From contig DATELK010000095.1 in NCBI GenBank assembly GCA_035276685.1, forward strand, positions 34,361-98,360: 64,000 nt of DNA, given 5' to 3'. The notes under the pieces are model-generated. The model did no database searches, was not told the origin of the DNA, and was given only the letters and a program-made list of their open reading frames with translations. The DNA is from JACVRN01 sp035276685. GTDB taxonomy: Bacteria > Acidobacteriota > Blastocatellia > Pyrinomonadales > Pyrinomonadaceae. Numbering within the stretch: position 1 is the stretch's first letter; every line of letters begins with the position of its first letter. Positions 26,577 to 34,948 of the stretch are shown here, in pieces. The position numbers and the translations under genes are program-made.

Positions 26577-27287
26577 TTAAGCCTGTGTGGATGAAAGTGT
26601 GCGTGGAGGCGCTCTGGCCTTGAGGCGCTTGAGGTGAGCGCTTCGCTCGGGCTGAAGCTTCAGAAGGTAAAGAGAAAGAGAGACGAAATCTGCGGGCGGC
26701 TGCTTGCCCGGAAGATTGGCGAGCGCAGAGTCGCGCCCGCGTCTTGATTGAGTGGAAGGGCTCGCGGCGGCGCAGCAGTCTTTAGCGCAACCGGCCGTAA
26801 AGGCACGCGCCGAGACTGTGCGGCCCTGTCTTTCGCCGTATGCTTCGTTGGAAGAGCCCGAAGCCTTGGCCTTCGCGCCGCCTGTTACGCCATTCTCTTT
26901 TTCAGAGGCGCAATGGTCTGCCTCGTGGGAGGCATCAATGGGCGTCTTCTTTTCTCTCTTCTTCGAAGCGGCCTCTGATTTGAAAGCCTCTTCCGAGCCG
27001 CAGAGCTTCTCCACGGCTTCCTCTTTTTTCGGGCTCTTAAAGATTGCGCCCTGGCATGCTCCCGTGGCACAGCCTCCCTCGACTCCCGCACAGCAGGGCA
27101 TGGAGCAGGAGTGCGAAGACGAAAGAACTGCGAGCGGGAGCGCGCTTGATAAAATGGCAAGCGTTAAGAGCGCCGCAGAAAGTGCGCGCACAAGAGGAAG
27201 AGTATGGGAGGGCCGTCGAAGCAAGGGGGAAATTAAAACCTCTTCCCAGACAATCCGGACTCGTCTGATTGAAGCGGATTGTGGCAC
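26577..27287 (-). CDS. Cys-rich membrane-anchored protein (putative copper-binding)
   Basis: A 236-residue protein, GTG start. One hydrophobic segment lies at about 36-57 and is followed by HSCSMPCCAG (C61, C65, C66), GCATGAC (C73, C78), single cysteines at 96 and 126 and GCAKDCC (C167, C171, C172). The middle is lysine- and glutamate-rich. The cysteines suggest soft-metal binding at the membrane; the gene lies between the TonB receptor and the CusF-SCO gene. The start is uncertain: an in-frame TTG about 20 codons in is also possible. Confidence 0.65.
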   Translation of the reverse strand: MPQSASIRRVRIVWEEVLISPLLRRPSHTLPLVRALSAALLTLAILSSALPLAVLSSSHSCSMPCCAGVEGGCATGACQGAIFKSPKKEEAVEKLCGSEEAFKSEAASKKREKKTPIDASHEADHCASEKENGVTGGAKAKASGSSNEAYGERQGRTVSARAFTAGCAKDCCAAASPSTQSRRGRDSALANLPGKQPPADFVSLSLYLLKLQPERSAHLKRLKARAPPRTLSSTQA

Positions 27288-27316
27288 AAATGGGTAAAAA
27301 GGTAAAAGTAAAAATC

Positions 27317-28255
27317 TTACTGCTTACGGTTCAGGATTGCCTGTATGTCGCGCATGGCGTCGTCCGTCTTCCACTCGTTGCCGCGGTAGACCTTGTAGAC
27401 CTGTCCCTCGGGCGTGATGACGGCCGTGCGCAGGCCGTGGACAATCTGGCCCGTCTCTTTGTAGTAGCGAAGGCCGAAGAAGCCAGCTATGTCGCGTATC
27501 TCATCGGCTGAGCCGGTGGCGAACTCCCAGTGCTTGAACTTTTCGTCCGAGTAGTTTTCGGTATATGCCCCGCCGTAGCTCTTCAGGACTTTCGGCGTGT
27601 CGTAATCCGTGTCGAAGCTTATGCTCAGCAGGTGCGTGCGGTCATAGAGCGCGGGCGTCTTCTTCAGCTCCCTCTCAAGGGCCGCGAAGTTTTCGCTCAT
27701 GAGCGGGCAGTAGTCCGGCAGAGGGCATCTGGTGTAGATGAAGGTCAGCAGAAGCACGCGCCCCTTGTACTGCTCAAGCCGAATCTTCTTGCCGTCCTGA
27801 TTGACGAGCGAGAAGTTGGGCAACGAGTCGCCCGGCTCCGCCTCCTTCGCCGCCCCGGCCGTTTCCGAAGAGCCGCTCGTGTCTGTGCTCTCCTGTGTAA
27901 TAACTATGTTCTCAATCCAGGTCATGCCTCCGTCCACGACCAGCACAGCCGTCAGCTTGTCGCCGGGCTTCAAAACATCGAGCGCCCAGTAGTCGTTCTT
28001 CCTCACGGCGAACGGCATGGTCATGGCGTCCATGTAGCCCTCTATCTCCTCGTGCGCCACGGCGACGCGGTTCTCGGCCTTATTCACAGACACGACCTTT
28101 CCCTTCAGGTCGTAGCGCTTCGCGTTCGGAGATGCCGCGTCGCCGCCCGACGCTTTACATGAAAGAGAGGCCAGAGAAAAAAGCAGGAGCGCTGAGAGCG
28201 CCAGAGCGCGCACACTTGCATCTCTGCGATGAATCTTATGCTGTCTCACAATCAT
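27317..28255 (-). CDS. CusF-like copper-binding domain fused to SCO1/SenC protein
   Basis: A 312-residue lipoprotein (lipobox LASLSC, C33). Residues about 47-120 match the CusF/copper-binding domain: KGKVVSVNK, AHEEIEGYMDAMTMPFAV with the Met pair at 78 and 80. Residues 140-312 are a thioredoxin-like SCO domain with TRCPLPDYC (C177, C183) and the copper ligand His in QIVHGLRT (H273). SCO proteins deliver copper to the CuA site of cytochrome oxidase. The fusion is known in several bacteria; its context here suggests copper handling in the periplasm. Confidence 0.9.
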   Translation of the reverse strand: MIVRQHKIHRRDASVRALALSALLLFSLASLSCKASGGDAASPNAKRYDLKGKVVSVNKAENRVAVAHEEIEGYMDAMTMPFAVRKNDYWALDVLKPGDKLTAVLVVDGGMTWIENIVITQESTDTSGSSETAGAAKEAEPGDSLPNFSLVNQDGKKIRLEQYKGRVLLLTFIYTRCPLPDYCPLMSENFAALERELKKTPALYDRTHLLSISFDTDYDTPKVLKSYGGAYTENYSDEKFKHWEFATGSADEIRDIAGFFGLRYYKETGQIVHGLRTAVITPEGQVYKVYRGNEWKTDDAMRDIQAILNRKQ

Positions 28256-28273
28256 CTTTAATAAACTTGTTCT

Positions 28274-30712
28274 CTATCGTGGCTTGAGCTGTTCCGTGTA
28301 GAGCGCGTTGTAGACGCGGAAGTTTGCCAGCACCTTGTAGACGTAGTCCTTCGACTGTGCGAAGGCAACTTCCATCACGTACCTTTCGGGGTCGTTGGTT
28401 CTAGCCCGCGCAGTCCAGCGCGCAACGTTGTCCTCGCCGCCGTTGTAAGAAGCGGCCACGGCCTGCGGCATCTCCGGGAACTGTTTGAAAAGATTCCCGA
28501 GGTACTGCGAGCCGAAGAGAATAGCCGTCGGCGGAGAGTAAAGCTCGTCCTGATTGAAGCTCTTCCGGCCAAGCTCCGCCGCCATGCGGTCTGCCGTGGA
28601 AGGAATAAACTGCATCAGGCCGCGCGCGGCCGCGACGGATTTCGCGTCCGGACGAAAGCGCGACTCCTGCCGCATGATTGAAAGCACGAAGCGAGGGTCA
28701 ACGCCTCGCTGCGGCGCGTACTCAAGAAGCTGCGCGCGGTAAGGGGCCGGATAAAAAAGCTCTACCATCTCGCGCGGAGCAAGCTCTATCAGAAAGTCTG
28801 CGGGCACGGTTTTCCAGATAGGCTCGGAAAAGCGAATCGCATGCTCTGCCTCGTCGCCGCGCTTGTAGAGCACCGCCAGCGTAAACGTTGCATCAGCCGC
28901 AGCACCCGCTTCATTCGCATTCTCCGCCACGGCTAGCTCAGGCGCGCCTTCGTCATAGAGCCCCAGAAACAGCAGCTCGTCGGCCAATGCCTTGTGCGTA
29001 GGTCTTGAAGAAGCGGGCGAGGCCGTCTGTCTAATCTCCTGTCTCCCGAAGGGGAGCAGTTTGAATGTACGCAGGCGATTGTAAGCGGGCAGCTGAGCGT
29101 AGGCACGACGCGCCACGTCAAGCATCTCACGAGTCGCGCTTTCATCTTCCGTGAGCCTGAGCGCGGATTGAGCCGCGACGCGGGCACGCTCGGCGTTTCC
29201 GCCAGCCATCGCCTGCTGTGCTTCCGACCGCAGGGCTTGCAGGCGCGAGGCAATCGCTTCACGCGTGCGCTCTGCCTTAGCCATCCCGCGCAGCCGTAGG
29301 GTCGCGCGCCAGCCGTAATACTCGTTGCGCCCGTCCGGAATTGAAAGATAGGCTGATATCGCCTCGTCCGTGCGGCCCATCTGTTCCAGCACGAAGGCGC
29401 GTGCGAAAGAGAGCTCCGTCTTGTTGGTTCCGCCAGCCGCCCTGCCCCCGCCCAAATCGCTTTCACCCAGGAGCGCGTCGAAGTCTGCGAGCGCTTCCGC
29501 CCATGCTCCTTGAGTCAGATGAATGCGCGCCTGTGAAAAGAGCGCGAGCGCCGCTGCCTGCCCGCGAAAACGGGAGCGCGCGTCACGCACCCACTCAAGT
29601 GCCTCACGGTCTCGGCCCGCGTCGCGCAGCACGTCTATCACGTTCAGGTAGGCGCGCTCCTGCGCTGACTGTTCCGTGTAGCGCTCTATGATTCGCCTGT
29701 AGGCGCTTAAGGCTTCGTCATATCTTTTCGTGCGGGCGTAGGCGGCGGCCGTCTGCGCCAGAGCGTCACGCGCGCCCGTTGAGTCTGGGAACTGCTGCGA
29801 GACGCGCTGAAAGTAGCTTATAGCTTCGTCGAAGCGCGACTCCTGATAGAAGGTGCGGCCGGTTTGATAGAGCGTGTCGGAGAGGCTTGCGCTCTGCGGG
29901 TAGCGCTCGGCCATGGCCAGATAGTGTCGGCGCGCGGCGCTGAAGTCGCGGTTGAAGTTGTAGATGAAAGCGCGCCTCTGGTGCTCGCTCTCGGAAAGCT
30001 GCGGCGCGGTTGTCTCAGTCCCGCCGTCAAGAGAGTCGAGCCCGCGAACGGCAGCGAGAGCGTAGTCATCAGGGCGGCTCGTGTCGGGCATCTCCGCTAT
30101 GAGCTTGCCGAAGACATCGCGCGCGGCGTCGCGCTGCTGGCCCTTCAGGTAAGCCTGGCCTATGAGCGAGAGGGCTTCGCGCGCGGTCGAGCGATTGCTG
30201 ATATCCGCCGCGCGAGGCCGCAGGAGCTGTATGGCGGAATTGAAATCACCGCTCTCGAAGAAGCTTTCGGCAAGGCGCGCTTCTGCCGCTTCACGCAGAA
30301 GACTCGCGGGAGCCGTAGAGAGAAGCTGCCGCAGCTGTTCGCGCTCAAGCACAAGGTTTCCAGTGGAGCGCGCAAGCTGCGACAGGTGCCAGAGAGCGTA
30401 TTCCGCGAGCAGCGAGTTGCGCGCCACGAGCTTTTGATATGAGGCGGCGGCACTTGCGCTATCACCTCGCCGCTCGGAAAGCCGCGCCAGAAGATAGTCG
30501 TAGTTGTTGAGCGCAAAGAGCGCAGGCTCTGAGGCCGCGAGCCCGCGCAGCTCTCTTAAAGCCGCGCTTTCATCGCCCGCGTCCAGGCTGGCGCGTATAC
30601 GCTCCTGTCGCTCGCGCACGCTCTGGGCATTAGCGACCCGCGTCGTGACTGAGAATTGAAGAGCGGCGAGCAGCAGCAGAAAGCTCAATCGCCGTAGCAT
30701 GCTTTTTGTCAT
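28274..30712 (-). CDS. Soluble lytic transglycosylase with TPR repeats
   Basis: An 812-residue Slt70-like enzyme. A signal peptide (RRLSFLLLLAALQF) is followed by about 600 residues of TPR-like superhelix (GDSASAAASYQKLVARN, RYDEALSAYRRIIERY). The C-terminal SLT domain carries SIMRQESRFRPDAKSV (catalytic Glu), ARGLMQFIPSTA and VAASYNGGEDNVARW. It cleaves peptidoglycan. I choose ATG 30712 because it overlaps the upstream stop as TAATG; the longer frame starts 12 codons earlier. Confidence 0.92.
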   Translation of the reverse strand: MTKSMLRRLSFLLLLAALQFSVTTRVANAQSVRERQERIRASLDAGDESAALRELRGLAASEPALFALNNYDYLLARLSERRGDSASAAASYQKLVARNSLLAEYALWHLSQLARSTGNLVLEREQLRQLLSTAPASLLREAAEARLAESFFESGDFNSAIQLLRPRAADISNRSTAREALSLIGQAYLKGQQRDAARDVFGKLIAEMPDTSRPDDYALAAVRGLDSLDGGTETTAPQLSESEHQRRAFIYNFNRDFSAARRHYLAMAERYPQSASLSDTLYQTGRTFYQESRFDEAISYFQRVSQQFPDSTGARDALAQTAAAYARTKRYDEALSAYRRIIERYTEQSAQERAYLNVIDVLRDAGRDREALEWVRDARSRFRGQAAALALFSQARIHLTQGAWAEALADFDALLGESDLGGGRAAGGTNKTELSFARAFVLEQMGRTDEAISAYLSIPDGRNEYYGWRATLRLRGMAKAERTREAIASRLQALRSEAQQAMAGGNAERARVAAQSALRLTEDESATREMLDVARRAYAQLPAYNRLRTFKLLPFGRQEIRQTASPASSRPTHKALADELLFLGLYDEGAPELAVAENANEAGAAADATFTLAVLYKRGDEAEHAIRFSEPIWKTVPADFLIELAPREMVELFYPAPYRAQLLEYAPQRGVDPRFVLSIMRQESRFRPDAKSVAAARGLMQFIPSTADRMAAELGRKSFNQDELYSPPTAILFGSQYLGNLFKQFPEMPQAVAASYNGGEDNVARWTARARTNDPERYVMEVAFAQSKDYVYKVLANFRVYNALYTEQLKPR

Positions 30713-30933
30713 TAGTCTGCCTGATAGCGCGTGCCGCAAGCGGGGCATTGCAGCAGGCTCTTGACGCCGCTTAGGGGAATGACCGGCACGAAGAAGAAGA
30801 GTGTAATAAAGCGCATCCCGCTTTTAGTGATAAATGGAGCCGCCGTGTCGCAATTGCCGCAACGCATGGCATGCGGCGTCTGACCCGAGCCCCACGTGAT
30901 AAAACGCATGCCTATGATAAGGAAGAAGAACAT
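30712..30933 (-). CDS. Small zinc-ribbon membrane protein
   Basis: A 73-residue protein with two CxxC knuckles (MRCGNCDTA and LQCPACGTRY) around a hydrophobic segment (FITLFFFVPVIPLSG). This is the zinc_ribbon_15 type layout. Its stop overlaps the transglycosylase start as TAATG, so they are translationally coupled. Confidence 0.75.
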   Translation of the reverse strand: MFFFLIIGMRFITWGSGQTPHAMRCGNCDTAAPFITKSGMRFITLFFFVPVIPLSGVKSLLQCPACGTRYQAD

Positions 30934-30978
30934 CCACGCTCCTTGTATAAAATATGTAAAGCTCTACGATTGATGATA

Positions 30979-31170
30979 ACAGGTCAGTACCGCCTGCGTA
31001 AGCCGGGGGTAGTGGTTCAGTTTGAAGAAGAAGAGAATTAACAGGGATAGACAGGATGCACAGGATAAAGAAGAAATAAGCTCTTATCTTTCTTATCCTG
31101 TGCATCCTGTCTATCCCTGTTTGAATCTTCCCAAACTGAACCATTACTAAGCCGGGCGAGTATTAGTTAG
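30979..31170. repeat. REP-like palindromic repeat, copy 3, interrupted
   Basis: ACAGGTCAGTACCGCCTGCG at 30979-30998 and GTATTAGTTAG at 31160-31170 match the two ends of the REP unit's left half. Between them lies an unrelated palindrome (31008-31147). The right arm of the REP hairpin is missing, so the copy is decayed. Confidence 0.7.
31008..31147. mobile_element. MITE-like palindromic element with 9-bp direct repeats
   Basis: TAAGCCGGG at 30999-31007 is repeated at 31148-31156 and looks like a target-site duplication. Inside it the ends match as inverted repeats (GTAGTGGTTCAGTTTG versus GTAATGGTTCAGTTTG, one mismatch). Further in is a perfect 29-bp stem (31040-31068 with 31093-31121, core ACAGGATGCACAGGAT). 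There is no coding capacity. Size about 140 bp. Confidence 0.75.
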
Positions 31171-31212
31171 CCTTTTCCAAAGTGTGCTAGGATTCGCTGA
31201 AAAGATACCCAT

Positions 31213-32166
31213 ATGAACACTACACTGAAAGAAGAGAGCCGCGCAGAGATGCTGGACGGGGCGCGCGTGGCCGACGAGATAAAGCGTGAGGTGGCCGAAG
31301 ATGTGGCGCTCATGCTGAAGGAGCACAATGTGCGCCCGTGCCTTGCGGTCGTGCAGGTTGGCGACGACCCCGCCTCCTCCGTCTACGTAGGCAGCAAGGT
31401 TCGAACCTCTCAGGAGCTTGGTCTGTTGTCCGAGCGACACGCGCTGGGGGTGGAGACTTCCACGGAAGAGCTTCTCTCGCTTGTTCGTCATCTAAACGAG
31501 CGAGAGGACGTGGACGGGCTGCTGGTTCAGCTTCCTCTGCCGCGAGGCGTGGAAGAGCAGCGAGTGATTGAAGCGATTGACCCCGCGAAAGACGTTGACG
31601 GATTTCATCCTATCAACGTGGGCCGTCTAAGCTTAGGTCAACAGGTGCTTGCGCCATGCACGCCCGCCGGAATCATAGAACTGCTTGAGCGCTCGAATGT
31701 TCCTTTAAGCGGCGCTCACGCCGTAGTGGTCGGGCGCAGCCAGATTGTAGGCCGCCCCGTCGCGCAGCTTCTCTTGCAACGCGACGCGACCGTCACCATC
31801 TGCCATTCAAAGACGCGCGACCTTCCCGCAGTCACAAGGCAGGCGGACATACTGATTGCGGCCATAGGTCGGCCCGCCTTTATACGCGGCGAGCACATAA
31901 AGAAGGGCGCGACCGTGATAGACGTTGGCATCAACAGGATTTCAGATAAGGAAGAGGCGCGTGAGCTGTTCGGGGACGAGGCCGAAAAGCGGCTTGAGAT
32001 AATCGAGCGGCGCGGCTCGACGCTTGTAGGCGACGTTCATCCGGCCGAGGCGGACAGAGTCGCGGGGCGCAGGACGCCTGTGCCGGGCGGCGTAGGCCTT
32101 CTGACCGTGGCCATGCTCATGAGAAACACCGTGGAGGCTGCGCGAAGGCGAAGGAGGCTTGCATAG
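31213..32166 (+). CDS. folD: Bifunctional methylenetetrahydrofolate dehydrogenase/cyclohydrolase
   Basis: A 317-residue FolD. It shows VGDDPASSVYVGSK, the catalytic region VDGLLVQLPLP, DVDGFHPINVGRL, and the NADP-binding part VVGRSQIVGRPVAQLLL. PVPGGVGLLTVAMLM closes the protein. It supplies one-carbon units and links functionally to the MTHFR fusion at 2949. It starts 10 nt after an AT-rich stretch without a strong ribosome site, and runs into coaE with a 9-bp gap. Confidence 0.95.
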   Translation: MNTTLKEESRAEMLDGARVADEIKREVAEDVALMLKEHNVRPCLAVVQVGDDPASSVYVGSKVRTSQELGLLSERHALGVETSTEELLSLVRHLNEREDVDGLLVQLPLPRGVEEQRVIEAIDPAKDVDGFHPINVGRLSLGQQVLAPCTPAGIIELLERSNVPLSGAHAVVVGRSQIVGRPVAQLLLQRDATVTICHSKTRDLPAVTRQADILIAAIGRPAFIRGEHIKKGATVIDVGINRISDKEEARELFGDEAEKRLEIIERRGSTLVGDVHPAEADRVAGRRTPVPGGVGLLTVAMLMRNTVEAARRRRRLA

Positions 32167-32175
32167 TAATCCTTT

Positions 32176-32790
32176 ATGCTGCGCGTAGGCTTAACCGGCT
32201 CGATTGCCGTCGGAAAAACTCACGTCGTAGGCCTGCTGAAAGAGCTGGGCTGCCACGTGATTGACGCAGACCAGACTGCGCGCGACGTGGTAATGCCGGG
32301 CACGGAAGGCTTAAAAAGAGTCGTGGCCGAGTTCGGCGCGGAGGTCTTGCAGCCGGACGGCCATCTAGACCGCGCGCGGCTGGGCTCAATCATCTTCGGC
32401 GATAAAGAGAAGCGAGAGCGACTGAACAGCATCCTGCATCCCTTGATTATCAAGGAGCAGGACGACGCGATGCGAGCCTTCGAGCGAGAAGACCCGGAAG
32501 GGATAGCAATCGTTGACGCCGCTTTGATGATAGAATCCGGCGGGTACAAGCGTTTTGACAAGCTAGTTGTGGTACATTGTCGTCCTGAGATTCAGGTTGA
32601 AAGACTGATGCGGCGCAACAGCCTTTCGCGCGAAGAGGCGGAGCTTAGAATAGCCGCACAGATGTCGCAGGAAGAGAAGATGCGCCACGCGGATTTTCTC
32701 ATAGACACTTCCGACGATTACGAGGCGACGCGCGAGCGCACCGAGGAGGTCTTTCAAAAGCTCAGGGAGTTGAGCCGGAAGCGCGCCTAA
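32176..32790 (+). CDS. coaE: Dephospho-CoA kinase
   Basis: A 204-residue P-loop kinase for the last step of CoA synthesis. It begins MLRVGLTGSIAVGKTHV (Walker A) and has the DADQTARDVV and VVHCRPEIQVERLMRRN motifs. Nine bp follow folD; the Opp lipoprotein gene starts 17 bp later. Confidence 0.94.
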   Translation: MLRVGLTGSIAVGKTHVVGLLKELGCHVIDADQTARDVVMPGTEGLKRVVAEFGAEVLQPDGHLDRARLGSIIFGDKEKRERLNSILHPLIIKEQDDAMRAFEREDPEGIAIVDAALMIESGGYKRFDKLVVVHCRPEIQVERLMRRNSLSREEAELRIAAQMSQEEKMRHADFLIDTSDDYEATRERTEEVFQKLRELSRKRA

Positions 32791-32807
32791 AGATTCGCGC
32801 CGTAGTT

Positions 32808-34619
32808 ATGAAGAGAGGTAGACGAAATTTCTGGTCGGCAAGATGGCGTGTGGCCGCGTGCGCGTGGCTTATCGTCTCGCTCGCGGGCGGTTGCTTCCTT
32901 GACCACGAGGTCGAGCCCTTCTACGGGCGTGTGGCTGTGCCGCGAGCGCAGGAGTTTCGCTGGAGCAACGGCGGGCTACCGCAGACCTTCGACCCTGCGC
33001 TTGCAGCCGCCCCGCCCGACACGGACGTGATTCGCGCCATGTTCGAGGGGCTGACCGATTACGACTCGAAGACCCTGACGCCCGTCCCGGCCGTGGCGGA
33101 GCTATGGGAATCCACGCCCGACAATCTTGAGTGGACATTTCATCTGAGGCGCGATGCGCGCTGGTCTAACAACGACCCTGTGACGGCGCGCGATTTCGTC
33201 AACTCCTGGAAGCGCACGCTGAAGATGGGCGACACGGCCCCGCACTGGCGTCTGCTGGCGAACATACGCGGCGCTGCGCCGCCGCCTCTCACGAGCGCCC
33301 CTGCTTCTGCGGAGACTCAGCCGCAGGCTCCCGCACGGGCCGTTGAAAAAAAGGATGCCAGGAGAGAGAAGACGCAGGAGGCCGCGCCAGCCCCTGTCTT
33401 CGGCGCGGAGGCCGTGGACGACTACACCCTGCGCGTGCGGCTGGTTCGACCTGACGCGAACTTTCCGGCGCTCGTAGCCCATCCAGTCTTCAGACCCGTT
33501 CACGACATGGAAGCGCAGCTTCCCGCGCCCATGCAGGCCGAGCGCGTAGTCTCAAACGGCGCGTTCCGTTTCTCTCGCGCAAGCCGAGAGGGCGTCACGC
33601 TTGAGCGCGCAGGGAATTACTGGGACGCGCAGAGCGTGAGCCTTGAGCGCGTGCTGTTCGTCGCGGCTCAGAACACGGAAGCGGCTCTTTCGGCCTATCG
33701 CGCCGGAGAGGTGGACGCTGTGACGAACGCGGGCTTCGAGCCTCTGGCCATAAAGCTCCTTGCGCCTTACAAGGATTTCCGGCGCTCGACCTACGGCGCA
33801 ATCACCTTCTACAGCTTCAACACGACGCGCGCTCCCTTTGACGACGTGCGTGTGCGGGAGGCTCTGGCGGTGGTGATTGACCGCGACCGCATCTGCGACG
33901 ACGAGATGGGAGGCGCGACCGAGCCAGCAAGGAAATTCCTGCCCGAGACGGAAGAGCTTGCTCATGCAGGCAACAAGCAGCCGCTCCTGGAAAAGAATCT
34001 CTCTCGTGCTCAATCTCTGCTGGCAGCCGCAGGCTTCGCGAAGGGCGCAGGCTTTCCTGTGCTGAGGCTCCTGATTAATCGCAACGAGCAGCAGCGGCAG
34101 GTGGCCGAGAGCATAGCCAACATGTGGCGCACCTCGCTCGGTATAAAAGTCGAAGTCATCTCGAAGCCTTGGGAGGAGTATGAGCAGGCCGTGCGCGCGG
34201 GCGATTACGACGTAGTGCGCCGTGGCTTCGTCATGCAGACGACCGACGAAGAGACCAACATGCGGCTGATGTTCGATATAAACAGGCAAGAGGACGCGGG
34301 CGATAAGGCACAGGGCTCTGCCGATAAGCCGGACGCCTCGGCCGCGAGCGCAGGCGCGAACCAGAACGCCCAGAAGACGGAAGAGAAGAGGCTGCCTGAA
34401 AAAAGCCCGCTGTTGCCGGAGCCCATCTTGACAGAGCAGCAGGCGCTTAGAGAGCTGCCTGCCATCCCCATCTACTTCGCCTCGTCTTACCAGCTCGTCA
34501 AGCCTTATGTGGTGGGCTTTGATGCCAACCTGCTGGACGCGCCTTCTTTGAAGAGGGTTCGTATTGACACCGGTTGGCAGCAGCCGCCGAAAAACAGCAG
34601 CACCGTCTGGTTCAGGTAG
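32808..34619 (+). CDS. Oligopeptide ABC transporter substrate-binding lipoprotein (first copy)
   Basis: A 603-residue SBP_bac_5 protein with lipobox SLAGGC. Family features: PQTFDPALAAAPPDTDVIRA, DNLEWTFHLRRDARWSNNDPV, FYSFNTTRAPFDDVRVREAL. Two low-complexity inserts rich in Ala/Lys/Glu/Pro (residues about 165-203 and 500-540) are not usual. It lies upstream of a second binding protein and the permease genes, so it probably feeds the same transporter with a different peptide range. Confidence 0.85.
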   Translation: MKRGRRNFWSARWRVAACAWLIVSLAGGCFLDHEVEPFYGRVAVPRAQEFRWSNGGLPQTFDPALAAAPPDTDVIRAMFEGLTDYDSKTLTPVPAVAELWESTPDNLEWTFHLRRDARWSNNDPVTARDFVNSWKRTLKMGDTAPHWRLLANIRGAAPPPLTSAPASAETQPQAPARAVEKKDARREKTQEAAPAPVFGAEAVDDYTLRVRLVRPDANFPALVAHPVFRPVHDMEAQLPAPMQAERVVSNGAFRFSRASREGVTLERAGNYWDAQSVSLERVLFVAAQNTEAALSAYRAGEVDAVTNAGFEPLAIKLLAPYKDFRRSTYGAITFYSFNTTRAPFDDVRVREALAVVIDRDRICDDEMGGATEPARKFLPETEELAHAGNKQPLLEKNLSRAQSLLAAAGFAKGAGFPVLRLLINRNEQQRQVAESIANMWRTSLGIKVEVISKPWEEYEQAVRAGDYDVVRRGFVMQTTDEETNMRLMFDINRQEDAGDKAQGSADKPDASAASAGANQNAQKTEEKRLPEKSPLLPEPILTEQQALRELPAIPIYFASSYQLVKPYVVGFDANLLDAPSLKRVRIDTGWQQPPKNSSTVWFR

Positions 34620-34948
34620 CGGGCCGCGCGGCCGGATTTTTGTACGATAAAAAGGAAAGCAACTTACCGGACAGTCCAGAGCATCGGTTAGGTAGTCTTG
34701 CGTTAAGAGTATGCGTCTTGAAATGAGAAGCCGCCGCGTGATAAGTTGAGGCATCTCGCTCCCCCGTTAGAACAGGAAAGAAAAAGCTCTCCCGTCCAGA
34801 GGTGGTATTGGAAATGAGGAACAAGTCCTCTTCGGAATCCCTCGGCTGGCGCGGATAATCAGACTGGAGCTCGCCGCTCTCAAGACTGAAGCGGCGAAAT
34901 CTATCTGTTTTCTGGTTCGCGCACGATGATTGAAAGGAATAAAGTCCT
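34620..34948. other. 329-bp intergenic stretch between the two binding-protein genes
   Basis: GGCCGCGCGGCC followed by GGATTTTT at about 34622-34640 could be a weak terminator. CGCCGCT/AGCGGCG near 34872-34896 is a 7-bp hairpin upstream of the second SBP gene. No promoter with good hexamers and no small gene was recognised. Confidence 0.4.

Noticed and set aside
33552..34754. 400-residue open frame antisense to the first binding-protein gene
   Set aside because: Shadow of a recognised gene; no family features.
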